From positions 62,001 through 126,000 of the forward strand of contig JAPPMB010000003.1 of assembly GCA_028819255.1 (NCBI GenBank): a DNA stretch of 64,000 bases, written 5' to 3'. The DNA is from Bryobacterales bacterium. Its GTDB lineage: Bacteria > Acidobacteriota > Terriglobia > Bryobacterales > UBA6623. Numbering within the stretch: position 1 is the stretch's first letter; every line of letters starts with the position of its first letter. The translations under genes and the position numbers were made by a program. The notes under the pieces were generated by a model. It searched no databases. It had not been told where the DNA came from and saw nothing but the letters and a program-made list of their open reading frames with translations. Below are positions 18,973-28,156 of the stretch, in pieces.

Positions 18973-19296
18973 TCTCGACTACGCTCCGTATCGCTCGAAA
19001 GTACCGGCGCTGAAGCCCCAAGTGGGCCTCCCAACCAGAATCATAGCCCAGTCCCGCGATTCTCGCCCGCTTGGCGCGGCAACTGGCCGCCAGTCAGCCG
19101 GCTCTCCGACACTCGGACGACATTGGAATGGCATCGGCTGGACGCGACGGCCGTCCCTTCCTCCCCAACACTCCGAACAGGTGACATCTTCACAGCTCTC
19201 TGGCAATTGCCCACTGGTCGACGAGTCCACGGCCGGCTCGGGCCTTGCGTGACGGGGCGCAGTCGGCTTGCATTGAGGCCACTAAGGGCCAGCGGA
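18973..19296. other. Intergenic region upstream of bacterioferritin
   Basis: About 320 bases separating the bacterioferritin start from the first IS630 relic. It should contain the bfr promoter. No Fur-box-like or other palindrome could be defended. Confidence 0.4.
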
Positions 19297-19890
19297 CTGG
19301 TGTTCCGTCATAGGGTGGTTTTCGGGTGGACGGCCTTGGGCTTGCACCGAGCACCAGCGTCACTTTCCGGCGGCCGGCGTCATGCCCCTCCAGCAGGCCC
19401 GCCATCTCGTGCACCCAGTCCGTATTCGTGCGACGCTCGCGGGCCCTCGCCTGCCGCCTGCCGCTCGGCGGCTCGCAGAACACGTGCGCCGCCGCCGTGC
19501 CCGCCAGTTCGCACTCGTAATGCACCCGCTGCGGATGGTTCCCGGTCGCCGGCAGACTCTCGCGCGTCTCCTTGACCAACCGCACCGGCCGCTTGTCCAT
19601 GGACACCGTCGGGTGCTGCGCATGCACCATGGTTCGTGTGCGGCGCCGGTAGGCATCCGCGAACGGCCGCTCGGTCCAACCCGGCCCGTCCGAATCCATC
19701 TTGAGCAGGATTCCGGCGAGTCGCGCCATCTGGCCACTGCCCCTGAGCTCGTTGATCGTGGCGTCGCCAATCTTGCGCTCTTCCTCTGTCAGACGGAACA
19801 TGTACTTCCGGTGCATCATCTTCTCTTGGGCCTCGCCCGTCCCAAGTAAGACACATGCCGCCTGAATTGTTAGATCTGACAGAACGCCAG
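19297..19890 (-). mobile_element. IS630-family relic 1 (internally deleted)
   Basis: About 594 bases bounded by imperfect inverted repeats: TGTTCCGTCA at 19301-19310 and the complement of CGTTCTGTCA at the right end (19877-19886), each with a CTGG/CCAG outer tetramer resembling a mutated CTAG target. Minus-strand reading gives the transposase N-terminus (MHRKYMFRLTEEERKIGDAT), then jumps to the catalytic middle (VSMDKRPVRLVKETRESLP, CEPPSGRRQ, KVTLVLG) and then to the last residues (CKPKAVHP), so at least two internal segments, including the HTH end and the second and third catalytic acids, are lost. It cannot encode active transposase. Confidence 0.85.
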
Positions 19891-20016
19891 ACCATCCGTT
19901 CCAAACGCTCGAGCGTAACCGAGATGAGCAAGTAGGGCAGGAGGATCGGTAGTCGCTTGTCCAAATGCACTAGATGTGCCTTCCAGACCGCCAAACAGGC
20001 GCTGTAGCCGGCCTGC

Positions 20017-23000
20017 CTAGAAGACGAGGCGGAGGCCGAAGCGTGCCGTGATCGGATCCAAGAACCGGTTTCTCATCAGGAAGCGCGGATCTTGGGTTGC
20101 GCCCTGCGAGGCCGCAATCGCCTCGTAGTTGTAACCGTTCAAGACCTGTGAGATGGGGTCTCCGGGTTGCCACAGCGGCAGGGTCTGGCGGTACAGGCTG
20201 CGGAAGGTCCGCAAGGCAGTTTTCTGGTTGAGGACGTTGATCACGTTGAAGTTCAGTTCAAGCCACTTGCTCTCGTCTGCAAACGGGTAGAAGCGCTGGA
20301 TCACGGAGAGGTCAGTCTGTGTCCAAGCCGGGTTCCTGCCGTCGCTTCCGCGATTGTCCACAAGAACGTCAACGTGCTCCAAGTCGACCGTCCGACTGAT
20401 CGGAGTACCGCTCATGGCACGAAGGAATCCGCCGATTTCCATTTTCCATGGCGTGATGTACGCCCAGTTGGCTTTGAGCTGGTGCGCTCTATCCGTGCCC
20501 AGCGGCCCGTCGATCAAGCTGCCGTTGGAGTCGTAGTTCAGGAACCATAGGTCGAAGTCCCGGTCCACGTTCGGACTGAGGCGGCCGTTTTCATCGGAAC
20601 TGCCCAAGCCAGAGTACAGGCCGTGGAGTCGCGAATACACATAGGCGAAATCGGCAAGCCACCTATTGTGGAAGGCTCTCCGAAGGCGGGCTTCCCACGC
20701 GTTGTAGGTCCTCTTGGGCATAGGCGTGGGCGGCAGGCCCGCTTCGATGAATCTGTCCACCGAAAGGCCTCGGCCCGGATTGGTGATGTAGTAGGCCTCC
20801 CCGGCCGGAGTCTGGCGGCCCACGTCCTCGATGGCTCTGTCGAGGTTCTTGCGGGTGTACCGAAACGACAGCACATAGTCCGTCGCGACCTCGTATTCGA
20901 GACCGGCCACGGTTCCGGTCATGCGCATCGGCTTGAGATCGGGGTCGAGATCTTCGAAGGACGGAATACGCCAGTTCCGAGTCTCCAGAAACGTTCCCGG
21001 GTAGTTGCCTTGGCCTGAGAACCCGCCGATCTGGGTCCAGTCAAGCGTGCTGTCATCCATCAGGTAGTAGTGGCTCAGCCATTTGAATCCTCCGAAGGAG
21101 CCGTTGGCCATCTCCAGTTTCATGGCATCGTAGAACTGGCCCCAACTGCCGACCAGCTTGAGCCTCGCGTTGCCGAGCACGTCGTAGGCAAACCCAACGC
21201 GGGGTGCGATCTTGTCGAAGAAGTTCCACTTGAAGGCCGCTCCCGAGAATTCCGGCAGATCGCTGAAGGATGGGATCTCCTCCCGCTCCATGCGCAGGCC
21301 GATATTCAGAGTCAGCGACCCGTTGATTGTCCACGAATCCTGCACGAACAGAGCGTGCCTGTTCGTGCTAACATTGGCCAAGACGCCGAACGGAGAACGC
21401 AGTTCGTAGTAACCGCACGGGTCGTAGAGCATGCCGTCCGGGCCCGTACAAGTGCTGGTGCGCACAGTGCCGTCCACCAAGGTGTAAGGTCGGGTGTAGC
21501 GGTACAGCAGATAGTCGTACTTGTAGGAATCATTGATGTCGTGCCCGAGCCCGTTGAGCTGCCAGCCAAAGCGCAGGTTGTGTCGCTGGCCGGCCGTGTT
21601 GGCCAGATAGCTCCCCGTCACCGAAATCGTGCTCTTCTTTTGGAAGTCTTGCGACGTTTCGAAGCTCGCGCCGTGACTGATCGAGTAAAAGCCTCGGGGA
21701 CGATACAGCGGGCTGTCCGACGCGAATCCGATCAGGCCTGGCGATTCAATGAACCGGTGACGAACCTGTTGTGGTCCGAGCAGTTGCTCGGTCTGGATGG
21801 CATTCAGGCCCCACCGGGCGTCCACCACGAAAGTGGGTGTCGGGGTGAACATCGCCGCCCCGGCGACGGTGTGACCGGGGTATTCGTAGCCTTCTTCCGA
21901 CCAGCGAAAGTTCGGGTTGGAAGTGCCGTCGAGATCAGGCAATCCACCTTTCCGCTTCGTGAAGTCTGAAGCCCAAGAGGCCATCAGGCGGACTTTCTCC
22001 GCAGGCTGGAAATCGACCTTCGAAGTCGTGCTCCTCAACTGTTCGTTGCGTTTGAAGACGCCGGACTCTCCCGAGGTGAACGTCACCGATCGCGAACGGT
22101 TGCGCACCTGTGGCAGCAGCGCACCGAAGAACCAGGCCCGATCGCGCCAGATGGGACCGCCTAAGGTGAAGCCGAATTCGTTCGTGACCAGCCCATCTTC
22201 TGGATCGTAGACGTACTCCGCTACGTCGACATCTTGAGTCGGATCAAGACGGAGTCGCTTGTTGGGCGCCCCGTCAACGGCGCTCCCGCTGCCATACCAC
22301 AGCAGGCTTCCGTGAAAACTGTTGGACCCGCTCTTGGTCTGGACGCTGAGTACGCCGCCCATCGCCCCGCCGAATTCCGCCTCGTATCCGGCAGTCTTGA
22401 GCTGGAACTCTTGCACCGTCTCGACGCGCAGGTTCTGATTGTTGAGGCCGTTGTACATGCTCGTCGTGTCGATGCCGTCGACATAGAAGACGTTTTCCGC
22501 GCCCGAGGAGCCGTCGACCGAAATGCCGCGAACCGTCCGCCCCTTGTGAGAGACATTGCCGGCTAGGGCTTCGATGTTGACGCTGGGTGTGTAGCGGGCG
22601 TATTCAGTGAAGTCACGACCGCCTGCGGCATTGGTGAGCCTGTCGCCTGAGAATATCGAGGCCTGCTCGCTGTTGAACGTATCGATCACTGCCGTGCCTG
22701 CTTCGACCACGATCGTGCTGTCGACTCGGCCGACTTCGAGGGGCATCTCCACCAAGAACGTCCGACCGATTTGGACCAAGACGTCCTCGTTCATGACGGT
22801 TTGAAAGTCTTCGGCCCGAACCTTCACGCTGTAGTTTCCCGGCGGGAGATTGCTGTTGAAGACCGACCCATGTTCGTCGGTGACAGCGAGGACAGATCGG
22901 ATCAAGGCCGGGCTTCTGAACTCAACTTCGGCACCGGGAATAACGCTGCCAGTTTGGTCAGTTACGAGCACGTGCAGCCCGCCGACCTGTTGCTGGGCAA

Positions 23001-23070
23001 CGCCGCGGCCGTGAGTGGCAATCAAGGGAATAGCGAATAACGCGAATCGCGCAATGGTTTGACGATACAT
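20017..23070 (-). CDS. Oar-like TonB-dependent receptor with carboxypeptidase-regulatory domain
   Basis: A 1017-residue outer-membrane protein. A signal peptide (MYRQTIARFALFAIPLIA) is followed by a beta-sandwich carboxypeptidase-regulatory-like domain (VLVTDQTGSVIPGAEV, about residues 30-115), a plug domain containing the VFYVDGIDTTSMYNGL segment, and a barrel that ends in phenylalanine (GLRLVF), the outer-membrane assembly signal. No TonB box was pinpointed. I use the ATG at 23070, which has AGGAAA at the right distance and begins the signal peptide. Such receptors import large or scarce ligands; the substrate is unknown. The gene is bracketed by two IS630 relics. Confidence 0.9.
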   Translation of the reverse strand: MYRQTIARFALFAIPLIATHGRGVAQQQVGGLHVLVTDQTGSVIPGAEVEFRSPALIRSVLAVTDEHGSVFNSNLPPGNYSVKVRAEDFQTVMNEDVLVQIGRTFLVEMPLEVGRVDSTIVVEAGTAVIDTFNSEQASIFSGDRLTNAAGGRDFTEYARYTPSVNIEALAGNVSHKGRTVRGISVDGSSGAENVFYVDGIDTTSMYNGLNNQNLRVETVQEFQLKTAGYEAEFGGAMGGVLSVQTKSGSNSFHGSLLWYGSGSAVDGAPNKRLRLDPTQDVDVAEYVYDPEDGLVTNEFGFTLGGPIWRDRAWFFGALLPQVRNRSRSVTFTSGESGVFKRNEQLRSTTSKVDFQPAEKVRLMASWASDFTKRKGGLPDLDGTSNPNFRWSEEGYEYPGHTVAGAAMFTPTPTFVVDARWGLNAIQTEQLLGPQQVRHRFIESPGLIGFASDSPLYRPRGFYSISHGASFETSQDFQKKSTISVTGSYLANTAGQRHNLRFGWQLNGLGHDINDSYKYDYLLYRYTRPYTLVDGTVRTSTCTGPDGMLYDPCGYYELRSPFGVLANVSTNRHALFVQDSWTINGSLTLNIGLRMEREEIPSFSDLPEFSGAAFKWNFFDKIAPRVGFAYDVLGNARLKLVGSWGQFYDAMKLEMANGSFGGFKWLSHYYLMDDSTLDWTQIGGFSGQGNYPGTFLETRNWRIPSFEDLDPDLKPMRMTGTVAGLEYEVATDYVLSFRYTRKNLDRAIEDVGRQTPAGEAYYITNPGRGLSVDRFIEAGLPPTPMPKRTYNAWEARLRRAFHNRWLADFAYVYSRLHGLYSGLGSSDENGRLSPNVDRDFDLWFLNYDSNGSLIDGPLGTDRAHQLKANWAYITPWKMEIGGFLRAMSGTPISRTVDLEHVDVLVDNRGSDGRNPAWTQTDLSVIQRFYPFADESKWLELNFNVINVLNQKTALRTFRSLYRQTLPLWQPGDPISQVLNGYNYEAIAASQGATQDPRFLMRNRFLDPITARFGLRLVF

Positions 23071-23150
23071 GTGACTTTCCTGGTAGTAAGCGTTCAGTGT
23101 GGGGCGCAAGTATGGCCGCAGGGTTCTTCAAAGTTCGTAGCGGTGACTAG

Positions 23151-23707
23151 CTCGTGCTCCGTCGCAGAATGACTCTCGGGTAGACGGCCTGGAGCTTGCA
23201 GCGAGCGTCGTCGATCCTCATCTGCCGTTCCACTCCTCGCTGGCGTGCGCTGACATCGGTGGACCAAGCGGCGGTCTGCGTGCGCAGCTCGTTGAGGGAG
23301 CCGATGCGGTGCACTCTCAGGCACTGGCGGGCCATCGCGCTCAACTCGCATTTCGCCACGTTCAGCGAGCTGCCGTGCTTCGGTGTGTGGCAGAACTCGA
23401 CCGGACACACCAGTTCTCGTGCCCGCCCGGGCTCGAACGCCGCGTAGAACGCTCTTTTCGTGTAGGTGTTCAGATTGTCCGGCACCAGCGTGACCTTCTC
23501 GCACCCCGCGTAGCGCCCCTCCAGAAGGCCCGCCACCTCGTCCGCCCAGTCCGTTGTCGTGCGACGCTTGCGGACCCTCGCCAGCCGCCGTGCGCTCTTC
23601 CCCAGTCAGAAGAACTATGCACTTCTTTTGCGTCACTGGCTTCCGGGCCTCGCCCGTCCCAAGTAGGACATGATCTGCCTGAATCGTCAGAAGTGACAGA
23701 ACACTAG
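23151..23707 (-). mobile_element. IS630-family relic 2 (internally deleted)
   Basis: About 557 bases. The right terminal repeat reads TGTTCTGTCA on the minus strand (23694-23703) next to CTAG (23704-23707); the left repeat is TGCTCCGTCG (23155-23164), with CTAG at 23147-23150 just outside. The remains of the transposase are the first ~15 residues, then a jump to the catalytic C-terminal part: VPDNLNTYTK with the second catalytic Asp, and TPKHGSSLNVAKCELS, where the third acid (Glu of the AE pair) is Lys. Both the deletion and this change make it inactive. Same orientation as relic 1 and clearly related to it at both ends. Confidence 0.87.
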
Positions 23708-24579
23708 AAACGGTAAACCATCAGCAGCTGCGGAAGAATCTCGCGCGCGTCCTTGAAGCCGAACTTGTTGATCCAGACATGAAACTCGATTCCAGCGAAC
23801 CAGCGGCCCTCAAGCCCCGCCAGTGCCTTGCCCAGGTCGACCCGGAACTGCGGCTGGAGAAGGATCCAGTACGGTGCGCGCACGCCGAACTCGGTGTCTC
23901 TCGGGCTCTTCCACTCACCGTGACCCTCGAAGGAGAACGACGCCTTTCCGACCTTAAAGGGAAGTCCCCAGTTGAAGTCCACCAAGTGGCTGGGGCCCTC
24001 TTTCGGCGCCCCGCCCGCCGCCAGTCCCTTGGACCCGTCCAACAGGTACATGTAGTCGAGATTGGCGAAGGCGAATCCGGGAAGGTCCAGCTGGATTCGC
24101 CCCCCCGGACCGAGGTTGAGAAATTTCGCCTGTGCGCCCCAGTTCAACGCGGCAAGCGGCCCGGCGTCTCGGATCGGGCCCCATGAGAGCTTGCGTCCCG
24201 TAATGGCCCCCAGGCTCAGATACGGGTACCACTCGAGGTAGACATCCCTGTCTGCCTGCGACCCCGAGCAGCAGATCATGTCAACGAAGAAGAAGTTCTC
24301 GCCGAATTTCCATCCGCTTGCATGCTGAAGCGTCTGGATGTGCTGGAATCCGTCCGGACTGACCAGATGGGGGCGAAGCGCTCTGCCCCCTTGGTACTGG
24401 AATTCCGTGACGCTCCAGCTTTGCGGCAAAGCCGTCGCGCGGGTCGCGAGGACGCAGGCCGCCAGGATGCCGAACCTGGCGATCCGCTGTTGCAGGCTCG
24501 ATGCACATCCGCCAGCGGCTAACGGTGACGCCTCGCTTCGGCAAGGCGTCACGCTAGGCACTTGAGAGTCGCCGCTCAC
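23704..24579 (-). CDS. Tsx/OmpK-like outer-membrane channel protein
   Basis: A 291-residue beta-barrel candidate. After a signal-like stretch (ARFGILAACVLATRATALP) comes HASGWKFGENFFFVDMICC, followed by LEWYPYLSLGAITGRKLSWGPIRD, which matches the pattern of the nucleoside-specific channel Tsx and OmpK family, and the protein ends with phenylalanine (MVYRF), the barrel assembly signal. Family members let nucleosides or small solutes across the outer membrane. The TAG stop lies inside the CTAG at which IS630 relic 2 is inserted, so the insertion touched the very end of the gene without removing the terminal Phe. The start is not well defined. Confidence 0.68.
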   Translation of the reverse strand: MSGDSQVPSVTPCRSEASPLAAGGCASSLQQRIARFGILAACVLATRATALPQSWSVTEFQYQGGRALRPHLVSPDGFQHIQTLQHASGWKFGENFFFVDMICCSGSQADRDVYLEWYPYLSLGAITGRKLSWGPIRDAGPLAALNWGAQAKFLNLGPGGRIQLDLPGFAFANLDYMYLLDGSKGLAAGGAPKEGPSHLVDFNWGLPFKVGKASFSFEGHGEWKSPRDTEFGVRAPYWILLQPQFRVDLGKALAGLEGRWFAGIEFHVWINKFGFKDAREILPQLLMVYRF

Positions 24580-24637
24580 CCTCTGCTTGACTCGGAACTC
24601 CTTATAGCGCCGGATTCAACTGCTGTGCGACACTCTC

Positions 24638-27600
24638 CTAGAAGATCCACTTCAGACCGAACTGGATCCTCCTGGGCTCGGAGGCGGTTACGATCCGGCC
24701 CGCTGCGGGACGTCCGATTTGTGTGTTCGGCCTGCCGAACACCGGCGTGTTTGTGAAGTTGAACGACTCGAACCGGAACTGCAGGTAGTCGCCCTCCCAG
24801 GGAAGGTTGAACCGTCTGGAGAGCGAGAAGTCGATGGCCGTCGTGCCGGGGCCCCAGATCAGATTCCGCCCGGCGTTGTCCAGCATGCCAGGCTGGCCCG
24901 CTACGACCGCATCGGTGTTGAACCAGCGGTCGATCGTTCGCTGCGATGCCGGCAGATTGAGCTCCCCCACGAGATCGCCGCGGTTGGCTCCGCCGACGTT
25001 CGTCGTGTTCTGGTTGAAGGAGTGGCTGTCCGGTGTTCCGCCGAGGAAGTTGAGAATGCCGCCGATCTGCCAGCCGCCCAGGATCCACGCACCGGGGCCG
25101 GAACTGAGCATGTTCTTGCCCGGTCCGAACGGAAGCTCGTAGACGATGCTGGTGACGTATGCCAGCCGGCGGTCGAGGGAGGCGTTGCCCCGCTCGATGG
25201 TCTGGTTGTAGGTGAACCGCTGCTGGGATGTGGTGCCGGTGGTGAGGTTCTCGTTCACGATGTCGATGTTGTGGGCCCAAGTGAACGAGCTCAGGAACGT
25301 GAAGCCGCCGGTGAAGCGCTTCTCCGCCTTGATCGTCAGCGAGTTGTAGTTCTGGTTCAGGAAGTTCACGCCGCGCAGGCCGACAGAGTTGAAGAACGGA
25401 CGGATCCTCCGGTTCTGCCATCTGACCGTGGGGTGGGGCGTCAAGGGCCGGTTGATGTTGATCGCACCGTGAATCTGCGAGGTGGAGGAGCCGTTGTAGC
25501 CGATGGTCAGCAGGGTGTCTCCCGGAAGCTCGCGCTGGATGTCGAAGAACCACTGGCCGGCATAGAAGCTCGGCCAGACGCCGTCCTTCTTCACATTGAC
25601 GTTGAGCCCCGCTCTCGGGAGCCCTGCCCGCGTGGAGGCCGGGAACCCGTCCTTGGTGAAGAACGAGCTGAAGTCGCGAGGTTGGGCGTTGTCGAACTCG
25701 TTCGACTGAGGGGCGCCCGTGTTGAAGCGTGCTGCCTCGCCGCCCGTGTTGTCGTGCTCGCCGTAGAAGAGGCCCGCGCCCACCCGGACCACCGTCTGAT
25801 CGTTGATCCGGTACGCAAGGCCGATTCGCGGCGCGAAGTTGTTCAGGTCGTTCTCACAGGCGCAGTCCGAGCCGCTCTCAGGCGTGCGGAAGTGGGGCAG
25901 GTATTCCGCCTCGCCCCACCCTCCCTGGCGGACGGGCAGCCGCTCGCCGGGTTCGATGGAGCGTCCGTTGACCTCTCCGAGAAACCGCACAACCGTGCTG
26001 TTCAGTGTGTGGCTTTGCGGATCGGGGAACGTGGGTGTGAGGAACAGTTCGTAGCGAAGCCCCATGTTCAGCGTGAGCCTCGGTGTGAGCTTCCAGTCGT
26101 CCTGGACGAAGACTCCCCAGTATGGGATGACCTGCTCCTCGCCGTTCGGCCAGCCCCACCGGCCATTGGCGTTCCATCCCAGCAGCCCGTCCGCGACTGC
26201 GTTTCCGGTTGCGCCGCGGCTGGCCGCGACATTCGGCATTTCCGCCGTGTAGACGCCCGTGTACTGAAACCTGCCGCGGCGGAATCTGGACGGGGAGCGG
26301 GGGATCTGCGTGCGGCGGTACTCCGCCCCCACCTTGATCGTGTGGCTGCCTTTGACCCAGGTGAAATTGTCAGAGATCTGCAGATTGTCCATCTTGTTGA
26401 CGTTGGGCCAGAACGCCCGCGGACCAACGGCCGTGAAGCCGCTCAGCAGAGAGAGCGCGTAGCCGTGATCCAGTCCGTCGTCGATGGAATCGCCCGGCGC
26501 TCCCAGAACGCCGAACTGCGAGTTCAGCGACTCGGTGAATGGTATGTCGAACCGCGTCGGGAAGAAGGTGTATCCGAATCGCAGCTCGTTGAACATCGTC
26601 GGGCTGATGGTCGAGTGGAGGGCCGACGCCCAGTTCTGTCCGGGCAGGTCGATGGTCTGCCCGTTTCCGCCGTTCGCCGGCAGAGGCAGCTGGCCGTTCT
26701 GCAGGACGAACTCGTCACGGATCGAGTACCGAGCGAACCAGCGGTTGCCGGGAGTCATGTTCCAGTCGAACTTCATGTCGTACTGGTTGTGGTCGATCGT
26801 GTCCGCCGGCGCATAGAAGTGGTTGTTCCTCTCGTGCTCCCTTCCTGCGATGTTCGGAGCCGGATAGTTGCTGAACAGTGCTGTCGCGACCGGGTCGAAG
26901 CGGCTCGACGGGATCACGAAGTTCGGAAACGCCGATCGGGTGCCGTCCTCGGAGAGCGTCAGGGGATCGTAGATCCTGCGGTCCGGGTCCGGCTGCTGAG
27001 AGAAATCACCTCCCAGCGCGTCCCTGCTGGGAATTGAGGCGGTGAAGCTCTGGCCCGCACGATCCTTGGTGCCTTGGAAGCTGAAGAACCCGAACAGCGT
27101 GTTGCGGACGATCGGGCCGCCGACTGTCCCGCCGTACTGGTTGCGCCGGAGGGTCGGCTTGTCCGACCCGACGCGGTTGGCGAAGAAGTTGGTGCCGTCC
27201 AGCTTGTCGTTGCGAATGAACTCGTAAAGCGAACCGTGGAACTCGTTGGTGCCTGACTTCGTGCTTACGAGCACCTTGGCCCCCATGCGGTAGCCGTACT
27301 CGGCAGACATGTTGTTGGTCACGACCTTGAATTCGCCGACCGCGTCTACCGAGGGCTTGGTGGCCTGTGCCTGGAATCCCAGCGCGCCGCCCGAATTGCG
27401 CGAGGAGTTGTCCGCGCCGTCAAGCAGCACGTTCGTTTGCGCCGCATGCATCCCGACAGCCAGGATTCCGCCCTCGCCGCCCCGGACGCCGTCGTGGCGC
27501 GTTCCCTTGCCCATCTCGCGCGAGGGCAGGACCCCGACGGAGAATTTCGCGAGTTCGAGGTAGTTGCGGCCATTGAGCGGCATCTCGAGGATCCGCTTCG

Positions 27601-28006
27601 AGTCGATGACCTGGCCGACTTCCGTCTTCTCCGACTGGATTAGGATTGCGGCGGCGTTCACCTCGACCGTCTCAGTGACGGAACCCACCGACATCGCGCA
27701 GTCGATGCGCATCGTCTGCTGGACCTCCAGACGCACTTCCGGGAACTCCTGAGTCGAGAATCCGTCGGAGGAGCAGGTGACCGAGTAGAGGCCCTGGTTC
27801 AGGCCGGGAGCCGTGTAGAACCCGACCTCGTTCGTCGAGACTGAACTCTCGGTTCCCGTCTCGATGTTCGCCACGACGATCGAGGCGCCGGGTATCACGG
27901 CGCCCGTATCGTCTGTTACCGTTCCTTGGATCGTGCCGCTCGTCTGGGCGAATGACAGCCCGATAGCGAAGGAGCACGCCAGCGTCAAGCGCAGCAATGA
28001 ATTCAT
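24638..28006 (-). CDS. Giant Oar-like TonB-dependent receptor
   Basis: A 1122-residue outer-membrane receptor. The ATG at 28006 follows an AGGGGG ribosome site and opens a signal peptide (MNSLLRLTLACSFAIGLSFA). Next is a carboxypeptidase-regulatory domain (GTIQGTVTDDTGAVIPGASI), a plug with the PLNGRNYLELAKFSVGVLP motif that is very common in acidobacterial receptors, NVLLDGADNSSRNSGG, and a long barrel ending in WIF. The family is expanded in Acidobacteriota and thought to handle large polymers. It is not accompanied by a SusD-like lipoprotein. Transcription is towards the Tsx-like gene, 58 bases beyond its stop. Confidence 0.92.
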   Translation of the reverse strand: MNSLLRLTLACSFAIGLSFAQTSGTIQGTVTDDTGAVIPGASIVVANIETGTESSVSTNEVGFYTAPGLNQGLYSVTCSSDGFSTQEFPEVRLEVQQTMRIDCAMSVGSVTETVEVNAAAILIQSEKTEVGQVIDSKRILEMPLNGRNYLELAKFSVGVLPSREMGKGTRHDGVRGGEGGILAVGMHAAQTNVLLDGADNSSRNSGGALGFQAQATKPSVDAVGEFKVVTNNMSAEYGYRMGAKVLVSTKSGTNEFHGSLYEFIRNDKLDGTNFFANRVGSDKPTLRRNQYGGTVGGPIVRNTLFGFFSFQGTKDRAGQSFTASIPSRDALGGDFSQQPDPDRRIYDPLTLSEDGTRSAFPNFVIPSSRFDPVATALFSNYPAPNIAGREHERNNHFYAPADTIDHNQYDMKFDWNMTPGNRWFARYSIRDEFVLQNGQLPLPANGGNGQTIDLPGQNWASALHSTISPTMFNELRFGYTFFPTRFDIPFTESLNSQFGVLGAPGDSIDDGLDHGYALSLLSGFTAVGPRAFWPNVNKMDNLQISDNFTWVKGSHTIKVGAEYRRTQIPRSPSRFRRGRFQYTGVYTAEMPNVAASRGATGNAVADGLLGWNANGRWGWPNGEEQVIPYWGVFVQDDWKLTPRLTLNMGLRYELFLTPTFPDPQSHTLNSTVVRFLGEVNGRSIEPGERLPVRQGGWGEAEYLPHFRTPESGSDCACENDLNNFAPRIGLAYRINDQTVVRVGAGLFYGEHDNTGGEAARFNTGAPQSNEFDNAQPRDFSSFFTKDGFPASTRAGLPRAGLNVNVKKDGVWPSFYAGQWFFDIQRELPGDTLLTIGYNGSSTSQIHGAININRPLTPHPTVRWQNRRIRPFFNSVGLRGVNFLNQNYNSLTIKAEKRFTGGFTFLSSFTWAHNIDIVNENLTTGTTSQQRFTYNQTIERGNASLDRRLAYVTSIVYELPFGPGKNMLSSGPGAWILGGWQIGGILNFLGGTPDSHSFNQNTTNVGGANRGDLVGELNLPASQRTIDRWFNTDAVVAGQPGMLDNAGRNLIWGPGTTAIDFSLSRRFNLPWEGDYLQFRFESFNFTNTPVFGRPNTQIGRPAAGRIVTASEPRRIQFGLKWIF

Positions 28007-28156
28007 AAAACCCCCTAAATCGAAAGCCGATCTCCGCACGACTCTCCAGTGTGTCGAAGACGGCCTCGCTTCATCGTAACGTGAGCCATCGAGCATGGTC
28101 AATGTTTGCGGCATCGCGAGACGATGCCCGTCGCGCAGGGGCCACCGCATCTTCCG

